Assembly: GCA_029202545.1 (NCBI GenBank) | Contig: CP119311.1 | Location: 4,278,001 to 4,342,000 of the forward strand | Source: Candidatus Pseudobacter hemicellulosilyticus | GTDB lineage: Bacteria; Bacteroidota; Bacteroidia; Chitinophagales; Chitinophagaceae | Length of the DNA: 64,000 bases | Direction of reading: 5' to 3' | Shown: positions 1-8,309 of the stretch, piece by piece | How positions within the stretch are numbered: position 1 is the stretch's first letter | Layout of the letters: every line of letters starts with the position of its first letter | Notes under the pieces: model-generated | Told to the model about the DNA's origin: nothing | The model's database searches: none | What the model saw: only the letters and a program-made list of their open reading frames with translations | Translations under genes and position numbers: made by a program

Positions 1-1128
1 TTGCTGCCGGACCAGGAAATAAATAGCAGAAAATACAAGCGGGCCAATGATCGCCGACGCGCTGATCACCGCCGCCAGCACTCCCTGGAACTGTCCCTGC
101 TGTTCTGTTGACACCTGCCTGGTGGCCAGCGACTGCAGCGCAGGCGTACCAATACCTCCCAGCGCAAATACCGGCATGATAACAAAAATGAGCCAGCTAT
201 GATGGGCCAGCGCCATCACCAGCAGCGCCAGGCAGGCGCAGGCAAGTCCCGTAAACAGGGTTCGGCGCTCGCCCAGCAGTCTTACCACCCGACCGGTCAG
301 AAAAGCCTGCACCAATGCCTGGCAAAGGCCAAAGGCGCCCAGCGAGAGTCCTATCCAGCTGCCATTCCACTGGAAAGTATCATGGCCCCACAGGGCCCAG
401 CAAACGCCATAGGCTTCTCCTGAAAAGCTGAACACAAAAAAGGCGGCAATCAGCGGTAGCAGGCTTTTCCTGGTGAAGGCCCATTGCATGGGTTGTAGCG
501 GGTTCAGGGCCGCCAGGTTGAACCTGCCCGGTTGTGGCTTGCGGGATTCTGGCAGCACCAGCAGCGCCAGCAGCATATTGCCGATGTTAAGTCCCGCCGC
601 TACCAGGAAGGGTAGCCGCAGCCAGTAGTCGCCCAACAGACCGCCCAGAACAGGACCTATGATAAAGCCGATACCGAACATGGCATTGAAGATCCCAAAG
701 CGGCCTGCCCGTTTATTTTCCGGTGATATATCCGTGATATAAGCGGTGGCTACGGCCATATTAGCGCTGGTCAGACCGGCAATAGCACGCCCTAACAGCA
801 GCATCCAGAGCTGTGTGGCGAAGGCCATGAACAGGTAGCTGATGGCTGCGCCGCCAAGTGAGAGAAGTAATACGGGTCTGCGGCCCAGCCTGTCGCTCAG
901 CGCACCCAGGACCGGTGAAAAAATGAATTGCATGATGGCATACAGCGCGGTTGTAATGCCAATATAGGGAGCTACGTTACTGGTATGGGTTAGTTGTTGA
1001 AGTAAGTTGGGTAAGATGGGGAAGATAAGACCGATGCCAACGGCATCCAGGGCAATGGCGGTGAAAATGACGGTCAGCGGATTTTTCATGGAAGGGTAGG
1101 GACGGGTGCTTTCAGGGGTAAGATTCAT
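1..1128 (-). CDS. MFS exporter, TetA-like (partial)
   Basis: The reading frame runs off the left edge, so the last residues are missing; 376 codons are present. The protein begins MNLTPESTRPYPSMKNPLTV and continues as alternating hydrophobic segments. It carries the MFS loop 2-3 signature DRLGRRPVLLL after the second membrane segment. Length and this signature fit the 12-TM drug:H+ antiporters of the tetracycline-resistance (TetA/TCR) branch, which export small molecules across the inner membrane. ATG at 1128 and an in-frame ATG at 1089 are both possible starts; the family usually begins close to the second. The AraC-type gene ends 81 bases upstream on the same strand, so the two are probably co-transcribed or regulator and target. 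The substrate cannot be told from sequence; resistance to tetracycline itself is not implied. Confidence 0.88.
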   Translation of the reverse strand, partial: MNLTPESTRPYPSMKNPLTVIFTAIALDAVGIGLIFPILPNLLQQLTHTSNVAPYIGITTALYAIMQFIFSPVLGALSDRLGRRPVLLLSLGGAAISYLFMAFATQLWMLLLGRAIAGLTSANMAVATAYITDISPENKRAGRFGIFNAMFGIGFIIGPVLGGLLGDYWLRLPFLVAAGLNIGNMLLALLVLPESRKPQPGRFNLAALNPLQPMQWAFTRKSLLPLIAAFFVFSFSGEAYGVCWALWGHDTFQWNGSWIGLSLGAFGLCQALVQAFLTGRVVRLLGERRTLFTGLACACLALLVMALAHHSWLIFVIMPVFALGGIGTPALQSLATRQVSTEQQGQFQGVLAAVISASAIIGPLVFSAIYFLVRQQ

Positions 1129-1173
1129 GAGGCATGATTGAAGCACAAAATTCCGGAAAGGGGCTGTGCCAGG

Positions 1174-1236
1174 CTTGTACAAACACGACAAAATCTGGAT
1201 GCCCCAGTATCAGTCTTGTACAAACGCGACAAAATC
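1174..1236 (-). repeat. 22-bp direct repeat, 41-bp offset, at the AraC gene 3' end
   Basis: Two 22-bp copies occur at 1174-1195 and 1215-1236 and differ at one base. The copy at 1215-1236 encodes the last residues of the AraC-type protein (DFVAFVQD). The other lies between its stop and the MFS gene and would read DFVVFVQA. It may be a remnant of a duplicated gene tail. Alternatively it is half of a two-site operator: 41 bp is close to four helical turns, and AraC proteins bind direct repeats. Confidence 0.8.
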
Positions 1237-2028
1237 CTTACTGAAAGCCTGCCTGCCTTTTTTCGCTTTACGCGCAAATGCTGCAGGCGTAGTGCCGCTG
1301 TACCGCTTGAATTCCTTGCTGAGGTGGGATTGATCTGTATAGCCCAGCTCAATGGCCAGGCCGGCAATGCTGGTTTCCGGATGAAGCCATAACTGGTTCC
1401 GCACCTGCTCAAACCGCATCAGGCCGGAAACGTCCTTAACGGAATGTCCGGACGACTGCTTGAATTTTCTTTCTAAGGTACGAACCGTAGCATGCGCTGC
1501 TGCCGCAACCTGGCTGACCGGTAGCGTACCTTTCGCTCTATTCATGGCAACACCTGCTTTGAAGAGCATACTGTCCATGGCAATATGTGAGCGGGTATCC
1601 AGGAAATATTGTTCTACCTGGCTGATGGCTTCCGCTATTTTGCCGGCATGGACCAGCTCATGCAGCGGGCCTTGAAGCTTGGCTACAGGATGCTCAAAGC
1701 TGCGAACCCCATCTTTGCCTGACGGCAGGCCCAGCAGGTCAAACACGGTCCAGGGATACCACCGGATGCCAATGATCTCCAGCCGGCCAGTGGTGTGTAA
1801 ATGTACAGGCTGGTTGAGCAACCCCATCAGCACAGGCGATGGCAATGGCTGCAGGACGCCCAGGTAAGCAATGCTGCAGGGGCTTCCGAAATGGAAAATA
1901 ATTTCGGCATAGCCATCCGGTAATATCTCATGAACTGATATGCCTTGCCCGGAGTGCCTGCAGTTATACCAAAAACATTTGATAGTATCCTGTAGCGCTT
2001 CAGGTGGCGCAAATTCCTGGTGCAGCAT
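1210..2028 (-). CDS. AraC-family transcriptional regulator
   Basis: Predicted 272 aa starting at the ATG at 2028; a TTG five codons upstream is also open. The first ~150 residues look like the DUF6597-type sensor domain that precedes AraC DNA-binding domains in Bacteroidota (family known to me; not checked by search). The C-terminal ~100 residues carry two helix-turn-helix units: VSQVAAAAHATVRTLERKF, then SIAGLAIELGYTDQSHLSKE followed by FKRYSGTTPAAF, the classical AraC signature. It presumably senses a small molecule and controls the MFS gene directly downstream on the same strand. The last eight codons are repeated just after the stop (see the repeat at 1174-1236). Confidence 0.88.
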   Translation of the reverse strand: MLHQEFAPPEALQDTIKCFWYNCRHSGQGISVHEILPDGYAEIIFHFGSPCSIAYLGVLQPLPSPVLMGLLNQPVHLHTTGRLEIIGIRWYPWTVFDLLGLPSGKDGVRSFEHPVAKLQGPLHELVHAGKIAEAISQVEQYFLDTRSHIAMDSMLFKAGVAMNRAKGTLPVSQVAAAAHATVRTLERKFKQSSGHSVKDVSGLMRFEQVRNQLWLHPETSIAGLAIELGYTDQSHLSKEFKRYSGTTPAAFARKAKKGRQAFSKDFVAFVQD

Positions 2029-2152
2029 ACGGAAAGGTAGCAAATTCAGGAATAGGTGTTGGCGTTACACAACGTGCCGGCCGGCAACGGCATGCGGCTA
2101 AATTCTGCAACAGGGTTGTTGTAAATTCAAAAAAAGTTAAGAAATTAGTGAT

Positions 2153-2160
2153 TACTTTTG
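2153..2160 (+). promoter_or_regulatory. Candidate -7 box TACTTTTG
   Basis: Matches the Bacteroidota -7 consensus TAnnTTTG. It ends six bases before the ATG at 2167, so a transcript from it would be nearly leaderless. No convincing -33 TTTG is seen at the usual distance, so this is tentative. Confidence 0.35.
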
Positions 2161-2166
2161 ATCCCG

Positions 2167-2496
2167 ATGAAGTTTTTTGCTTCCATAATGGCCTGTATTA
2201 TTCTGATTATCAGTTGCATTCCGTGCAAGGATGCGCCACTTGCCATGAAAGACAGTAAGACTTCATCAGCACATGTGCTGGCAGATGCCCAGGATAACCA
2301 TGATCACGAAGACGCCGGGGACGACTGTTCCCCGTTTTGCGTTTGTTCCTGCTGCTCCGCGCATCCATGTCCCCAGGCTTTTATTACCGCCATTGGCCAT
2401 ACTGCAATCAGTTCTATTCAGCATTCATCTACCTATACCGGTTCACTCTATTCTGTTTCCCTGCCGGTCTGGCAACCTCCTCAGTTAACCGCATAA
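2167..2496 (+). CDS. Small secreted Cys/His-rich protein (DUF6660-like)
   Basis: 109 aa from the ATG at 2167; the frame is also open from a TTG at 2158. It starts MKFFASIMACIILIISCIPC, a signal peptide or lipobox-like segment, then a His/Asp stretch (DNHDHEDAGDDCSPFCVC) with a Cys cluster (CVCSCCSAHPC). I recognise this as the short protein type (DUF6660-like) often found just before CusA/CzcA pumps in Bacteroidota. The Cys and His residues suggest periplasmic metal binding, perhaps as a sensor or chaperone for the efflux system that follows 139 bases downstream. The metal-binding role is inference; the location and composition are seen. Confidence 0.72.
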   Translation: MKFFASIMACIILIISCIPCKDAPLAMKDSKTSSAHVLADAQDNHDHEDAGDDCSPFCVCSCCSAHPCPQAFITAIGHTAISSIQHSSTYTGSLYSVSLPVWQPPQLTA

Positions 2497-2635
2497 TCCT
2501 GGTGGATCGTTGTGCATTGACCAATGCATAACCACCTGTTCCCACACATTTTTACTGGTTCATTTTACAACCTGTTGGGTATGACCCGCCAAAAGTCATT
2601 GACCCTGCCGGCTGTTCTCAACCCATAGCTACACT

Positions 2636-5600
2636 ATGTTAAATAAGATTATAGCGTTCTCTATTAAAAACAAGCTGATCATCGGCCTGTTTACGCTGGG
2701 GCTCATTATCTGGGGCCTGTGGAGCGCCAGCAAGCTGCCGGTGGATGCGGTGCCGGATATCACCAATAACCAGGTGCAGATCATCACGCTGACGCCAACC
2801 CTCGCCGCCCAGGAAACGGAGCAGCTGGTGACCTATCCCATTGAACAGAGTATCGCCAACCTGCCGGACCTGGAGGAAATGCGGTCCATCTCCCGCTTTG
2901 GGCTGTCTGTGATCACCGTGGTCTTCAAGGATGAGGTGGATATTTATTTTGCACGACAACTGATCAATGAAAAGCTAAAGGAGGCTCAGGAAAAGATCCC
3001 CAATGGCATCGGCACGCCCGGGCTGGCGCCCGTAAGCACCGGCCTGGGGGAAGTATACCAGTATGTGATCCACCCACAGAAAGGGGCGGAGAACAAATAC
3101 TCGGCCATGGACCTGCGCACCATGCAGGATTGGATCGTTGCCAGGCAGCTGTACGGTACCCCGGGTGTTGCTGAGGTCAACAGCTTTGGGGGATTGCTCA
3201 AACAATATGAAGTGGCTGTTAACCCGGACCGGCTGAAAGGGATGAATATCACCATGGCGGAATTGTTCACCGCCCTGGAAAAGAACAATGCCAATACCGG
3301 CGGGGCCTATATCGATAAAAAGCCCAATGCTTATTTCATCCGGGGGATAGGGCTGGTTTCCTCGCTGGAGGATATCGGCAGTATTGTGATCAAAACGGCC
3401 GGCGGCATTCCGGTGCTGGTAAGGGATGTGGCTACCGTTCAGTTTGGCAATGCTATTCGCTTTGGCTCTGTGACCTTTAACGGGGAAAAAGAAGTGGTAG
3501 GAGGCATCGTGATGATGCTGAAGGGCGCCAACAGTGCAGCAGTGGTCAACAGGGTAAAAGAAAAAATGAAGACCATCCAGCAATCCCTGCCGGCGGATGT
3601 GGTGATAGAGCCTTTCCTGGACCGGACCGACCTGGTGGACCGGGCCGTGAATACCGTGAAGACAAACCTTATAGAAGGGGCGCTGATCGTGATCTTTGTC
3701 CTGGTGGTCTTCCTGGGCAATGTCCGCGCCGGCCTCATTGTGGCTTCTGCTATTCCCTTGTCCATGCTGTTTGCGCTGGGCATGATGCATGCTTTTGGTG
3801 TAAGCGCCAACCTGATGAGCCTGGGGGCCATCGACTTCGGGCTGATTGTAGACGGTGCGGTTATTGTGGTGGAAGCTACGCTGCATCACCTGTCGAAGCG
3901 GAAGTCGGGCGATAAACTCACCCAGGAGCAAATGGATGCCGAAGTGTTTGCCTCGGCTTCAAAGATCCGCAGCAGTGCTGCTTTTGGTGAGATCATCATC
4001 CTGATCGTATATATCCCCATCCTTACCCTGGTGGGTATTGAAGGGAAGATGTTCAGGCCTATGGCCCAGACAGTGAGCTTTGCTATCCTGGGTGCGTTGA
4101 TACTTTCACTCACCTATATCCCCATGATGTCAGCGCTGCTGCTGTCCAAAAAACCACTGAACAAAAGGACCATTGCGGATAGGATGATGGAATTCTTTCA
4201 GCGCATCTATACACCGCTGCTGGAAAAAGCATTACAGCTCAGGAGGACCATTGTGCTGGCCACCATAGCCGTTTTTGGACTGGCTATTTTCCTGTTTATC
4301 AGGATGGGCGGTGAATTTATTCCGCAGCTGCGGGAGGGCGACTATGCCTTTCACTGTATCCTGCCCCAGGGAACCTCCCTCTCCCAGAGCATTGAAACCT
4401 CTATGCAGGCAAGCAGGATCATTAAGTCGTTCCCCGAAGTGAAAATGGTGGTGGGTAAAACCGGTTCAGCGGAAGTGCCAACAGATCCCATGCCGCCGGA
4501 AGCTACTGACCTCATTGTAGTGCTGAAACCTATGAAGGAATGGACCACTACCAAAGACTATAATGAACTGGCTGAAAAGATCCTGGACAAGCTGGAAGTG
4601 ATACCTGGTGTATTTTTTGAGGCGAACCAACCGATCCAGATGCGATTCAATGAGCTGATGACCGGGGTGCGACAGGATGTAGCCGTGAAGATCTTCGGTG
4701 AAAATATTGATACCCTGGCTGGCCTGGCCGATAAAGTAGCTGCCGTGGTTAAAAAGGTAGAAGGAGCTACAGCGCCCCAGATAGAACGTACTACGGGTTT
4801 GCCGCAGATCACTATTCAGTACGACAGGGCCCGGATAGCGGCCTATGGGCTGAACATAGAGGATATCAACCGGACCGTCAGCACTGCTTTCGCCGGGCAG
4901 GCCGCAGGGGTGGTGTTTGAAAATGAAAGAAAATTTGACCTGGTGGTCAGGCTGGACAGCGCCAACCGCTCCTCCATTGATGATGTCAGCAATCTCTTTG
5001 TGGCCACCGGCGACGGGAAACAGATCCCCCTCACACAGGTGGCATCCGTTCAGTTTAAGGAAGGCCCGGCACAGATCAGCCGGGAAGATGGGAAACGCCG
5101 GATCGTGATCGGGTTCAATATTTCCGGACGTGATGTCCAGAGTGTGGTAAAGGAGATACAGGACAAACTGGCGCAGGCCAACCTGCTGCCTTCAGGATAT
5201 TACTATACTTATGGCGGCACCTTTGAAAACCTGCAAAAGGCTTCGGCAAGGTTACAGATAGCAGTTCCCATTGCATTGGGGCTTATCTTCCTGTTGCTGT
5301 ATTTCACTTTCAATTCTTTCAAAGAAGCCTTGCTGATCTACACGGCTATTCCCATGAGCGCCATAGGCGGCGTTTTTGCCCTGCTGCTGCGCGGAATGCC
5401 TTTCAGTATCTCAGCAGGAGTGGGTTTTATTGCGCTCTTCGGCGTGGCGGTATTGAATGGGATAGTACTCATCAGTACGTTCAATCAGCTGGAAAAAGAA
5501 GGGGTCAGCGATGTGTTCCGCAGGGTATTTGAAGGGACCAGGACCCGCCTTCGTCCTGTACTGATGACAGCTATGGTGGCTTCCCTGGGTTTTATTCCTA

Positions 5601-6955
5601 TGGCCCTGTCAGGCGGCGCCGGCGCTGAAGTGCAGAAACCCCTGGCTACCGTGGTGATCGGGGGATTGATAAGCGCCACATTCCTGACCTTATTTGTTCT
5701 CCCCATGTTATATATCATTTTCTCGGGTAAAAGAAAGAGGACGCCCGGCGTCCTGCCGGTTACCACTATACTGGTGGTCCTGCTGCTGGGCTCATCCTAT
5801 GCAAATGCGCAACAGCCGGCCGGTACCCGTATCAGTATTGAGCAGGCTATTAACGCTGCCGGTGGCAACAGGCAATATGGTATCAATGAGCAACAGCTTG
5901 TCAGGGGGCAGGCGCAGGTAAAGACTGCTGCCATTCTTCCCAAAACAGGCGTATTTGCTGAGAACGAAGATGTACGGCCCAGCGACCGGAAAGGGATCCT
6001 GAAAATAGGACTGTCCCAAAGCATTGCCTGGCCTGGATTGTACGCTGCACAGAAAAAACTGTTCAGTGAGCAGCTGGGTTATTACCAGCTGAACCGGTCT
6101 GTAATAGATGCCGATATAAAGCGCGATGTAAGGGCCGTCTATTACCAGTTATGGTACCTGCAGGACAAACAGCAATTGTATACGCGGCTGGATAGTATAT
6201 ACCGTTCCCTCAGTGCCGCAGCTGTGCTGAAAGTGAAAACAGGCGATAGTCCCGGTCTGGACAGTATTGCGGCCAATGTCCGGCTGAAAGAGATCCAGGC
6301 CCTGGCCCGGCAAACAGCTACAGAAATGGAAGTGCAGCAACGAGTGCTGATGCAGCTGCTGAACACGGATACGGCTTATCTGGCCATTGCCGGCGTGCTG
6401 GAGAAGCTGCCCCTGCTGCTGAACAGGCCTGATTCCCTGCATCCTGCGTTGGCGTTGCAACAGCAGCAGGTCAATATTGCCAGTGCCGGTATTGCTGTCA
6501 GCAGGAATGAGAACCGGCCGGAATTCTCCGGGCGTTTTTTCAGCCAGCGCTTATACGGCCTGAGCGATCCCTTCACCGGGTTCTCTGTAACGGCTGCTTT
6601 CCCTTTGCTGGGCGCGGGCGCTGCGCGTAATAAAGTGAAAATGGCGCAGGCGGAAGCCACTTTGCAGCAAAAGCAGTTCGACTACACGCAGCAGGTATTG
6701 TATACAGAACGGGCCCAGGCGGAAAAAACGGTGCAGAAAAATTTGTCGATGCTCTCCTTTTATGAGCAGAGCGGCCTGCAGCAGGCCAATGAAATTATCA
6801 AGGCCGCTACATTGGCCTACCGGGCGGGTGAGATAGGATTTACGGACCTGTCGCAATACCTGGCGCAGGCCATCGACATACAACGCAATCACCTGGAAAG
6901 CCTGAACGATTATAACCAGTCGGTCATTCAATACTACTATTACTTCAATCAATAG
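2636..6955 (+). CDS. CzcA/CusA heavy-metal RND pump fused to TolC-type outer-membrane factor
   Basis: 1439 aa. Residues ~1-1040 form a full RND transporter of the heavy-metal efflux class, with TM1 near the N terminus, two large periplasmic loops and the proton-relay motif DFGLIVDGA near residue 400. From ~1044 a second hydrophobic stretch (TILVVLLLGSSYANA, then QQ) looks like a signal peptide with an AxA cleavage site. About 380 residues typical of an outer-membrane efflux protein follow: long amphipathic helices with repeated Gln/Ala-rich heptads. The pump drives divalent or monovalent metal ions out of the periplasm or cytoplasm by proton exchange. CzcA-TolC fusions are known in Bacteroidota. 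The adaptor gene follows after 17 bases. The metal (Co/Zn/Cd or Cu/Ag) cannot be settled from this protein alone. Confidence 0.95.
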   Translation: MLNKIIAFSIKNKLIIGLFTLGLIIWGLWSASKLPVDAVPDITNNQVQIITLTPTLAAQETEQLVTYPIEQSIANLPDLEEMRSISRFGLSVITVVFKDEVDIYFARQLINEKLKEAQEKIPNGIGTPGLAPVSTGLGEVYQYVIHPQKGAENKYSAMDLRTMQDWIVARQLYGTPGVAEVNSFGGLLKQYEVAVNPDRLKGMNITMAELFTALEKNNANTGGAYIDKKPNAYFIRGIGLVSSLEDIGSIVIKTAGGIPVLVRDVATVQFGNAIRFGSVTFNGEKEVVGGIVMMLKGANSAAVVNRVKEKMKTIQQSLPADVVIEPFLDRTDLVDRAVNTVKTNLIEGALIVIFVLVVFLGNVRAGLIVASAIPLSMLFALGMMHAFGVSANLMSLGAIDFGLIVDGAVIVVEATLHHLSKRKSGDKLTQEQMDAEVFASASKIRSSAAFGEIIILIVYIPILTLVGIEGKMFRPMAQTVSFAILGALILSLTYIPMMSALLLSKKPLNKRTIADRMMEFFQRIYTPLLEKALQLRRTIVLATIAVFGLAIFLFIRMGGEFIPQLREGDYAFHCILPQGTSLSQSIETSMQASRIIKSFPEVKMVVGKTGSAEVPTDPMPPEATDLIVVLKPMKEWTTTKDYNELAEKILDKLEVIPGVFFEANQPIQMRFNELMTGVRQDVAVKIFGENIDTLAGLADKVAAVVKKVEGATAPQIERTTGLPQITIQYDRARIAAYGLNIEDINRTVSTAFAGQAAGVVFENERKFDLVVRLDSANRSSIDDVSNLFVATGDGKQIPLTQVASVQFKEGPAQISREDGKRRIVIGFNISGRDVQSVVKEIQDKLAQANLLPSGYYYTYGGTFENLQKASARLQIAVPIALGLIFLLLYFTFNSFKEALLIYTAIPMSAIGGVFALLLRGMPFSISAGVGFIALFGVAVLNGIVLISTFNQLEKEGVSDVFRRVFEGTRTRLRPVLMTAMVASLGFIPMALSGGAGAEVQKPLATVVIGGLISATFLTLFVLPMLYIIFSGKRKRTPGVLPVTTILVVLLLGSSYANAQQPAGTRISIEQAINAAGGNRQYGINEQQLVRGQAQVKTAAILPKTGVFAENEDVRPSDRKGILKIGLSQSIAWPGLYAAQKKLFSEQLGYYQLNRSVIDADIKRDVRAVYYQLWYLQDKQQLYTRLDSIYRSLSAAAVLKVKTGDSPGLDSIAANVRLKEIQALARQTATEMEVQQRVLMQLLNTDTAYLAIAGVLEKLPLLLNRPDSLHPALALQQQQVNIASAGIAVSRNENRPEFSGRFFSQRLYGLSDPFTGFSVTAAFPLLGAGAARNKVKMAQAEATLQQKQFDYTQQVLYTERAQAEKTVQKNLSMLSFYEQSGLQQANEIIKAATLAYRAGEIGFTDLSQYLAQAIDIQRNHLESLNDYNQSVIQYYYYFNQ

Positions 6956-6972
6956 CACTTTAAATAAAGCAG

Positions 6973-8253
6973 ATGAAAAAGATATTTTGGATCATACCTG
7001 TTGTGCTGATCGTCCTGTCACAAACCGCCTGCAAGAGCAACGGCAATAAAGAGGAGGGCAACGCGCCCAAAGAAGAAGCACAGGAACACGAACATGGCAA
7101 TGAGAATATTGCCAGCTTTACGGAGGAGCAGATCAGGAGCATCGGCATTGAAATAGGGACTATAGAACAAAAGCAGCTGACGGCTTCTGTCAGGGCCAAC
7201 GGAGCGCTCCGGGTGCCCAACCAGAACAAAGCCTCCATCAATTCCCTGTACAGCGGCGTTATCAGGACCCTGCTGGTCCAGCCAGGTAATACCGTACAGA
7301 AAGGGCAGGTGATAGCCACTATCGCCAATCCTGATTTTATCAAAATGCAGGAAGACTACCTGGCCATCGGGCCTAAAATTGTACTGGCGGAACAGGAGTT
7401 CAATCGCCAGCAGGAATTGAATGAAGGCAATGCCGGGGCATTGAAAAACCTGCAGGCGGCATCATCAGAGCTGAGCCTGCTCAATACCCGCAAAGCGGCG
7501 CTGGAGCAACAGATCCGGCTAATGGGCATCAACCCCGGCAGTCTCTCCAATGGCAGGCTGGTATCCGTTTTGTCCCTGCGCACACCTATCAGCGGCATTG
7601 TGAGCAGCGTGTCCGTAAAGATGGGCAGCTATGTGGATGTGAGCACACCGGTGGCCGAGGTGGTGGACAACAGCCAGCTGCACCTGGACCTGTTTGTATA
7701 TGAAAAAGACCTGCCCAAGCTGAAGAACAACCAGAACATTCATTTTACCGTTACCAATAATCCGGGCAAGGAATATGACGCCCAGATATTTTCCCTGGGT
7801 TCTACCTTTGAAGATGAAAGCAAGGCAGTGAGCGTGCATGCGCAGGTGAAAGGGGATAAAACGGGCCTGATAGATGGAATGAATATTACAGCGTTGATCA
7901 GTCTGGACAAGATTACTACTCCGGCAGTACCCAATGAAGCCATTGTTACTTACCAGGGACAGGATTATATTTTTATTGTTACCGATGCCCATGCGGAGGA
8001 AGAGCATCACGAGGAAGGGGCAGGCCATAGCCATGATGAAGGCGAGCCGCATGATCATAAAGAACCTGCAAAACCGGTAGCCAAAGAGACCAGTTTTGAA
8101 AAGGTACCTGTGGCCAAAGGCACTTCAGAAGTAGGGTACACGCAGATCACTTTGCTGAAGCCTGTGCCGCCGGATGTAAAGATCGTTACCAAAGGCGCCT
8201 TCTTTGTGCTGGCCAAGCTCACGAATGCCGGTGAAGGTGAACATGCTCATTGA
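6973..8253 (+). CDS. Efflux RND periplasmic adaptor lipoprotein (CzcB/CusB type)
   Basis: 426 aa. The N terminus MKKIFWIIPVVLIVLSQTAC is a lipoprotein signal with the lipidated Cys at residue 20. A barrel-sandwich/lipoyl half follows (VRANGALRVPNQNKASI, then PGNTVQKGQVIATIANPDF), a helical hairpin (~120-185), the second lipoyl half (LRTPISGIVSSVSVKMGSYV) and a beta-barrel domain. A His-rich loop near residues 340-365 (EEHHEEGAGHSHDEGEPHDH) probably binds metal. The protein bridges the inner-membrane pump and the outer-membrane channel. It sits directly behind the pump-TolC fusion and before the P-type ATPase, so the three are one operon. Confidence 0.95.
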   Translation: MKKIFWIIPVVLIVLSQTACKSNGNKEEGNAPKEEAQEHEHGNENIASFTEEQIRSIGIEIGTIEQKQLTASVRANGALRVPNQNKASINSLYSGVIRTLLVQPGNTVQKGQVIATIANPDFIKMQEDYLAIGPKIVLAEQEFNRQQELNEGNAGALKNLQAASSELSLLNTRKAALEQQIRLMGINPGSLSNGRLVSVLSLRTPISGIVSSVSVKMGSYVDVSTPVAEVVDNSQLHLDLFVYEKDLPKLKNNQNIHFTVTNNPGKEYDAQIFSLGSTFEDESKAVSVHAQVKGDKTGLIDGMNITALISLDKITTPAVPNEAIVTYQGQDYIFIVTDAHAEEEHHEEGAGHSHDEGEPHDHKEPAKPVAKETSFEKVPVAKGTSEVGYTQITLLKPVPPDVKIVTKGAFFVLAKLTNAGEGEHAH

Positions 8254-8309
8254 TGAGCCTCTTTGCCGGCAGGAATAGTTATTGATAGTATATATTCAAT
8301 GTTGTAGTT

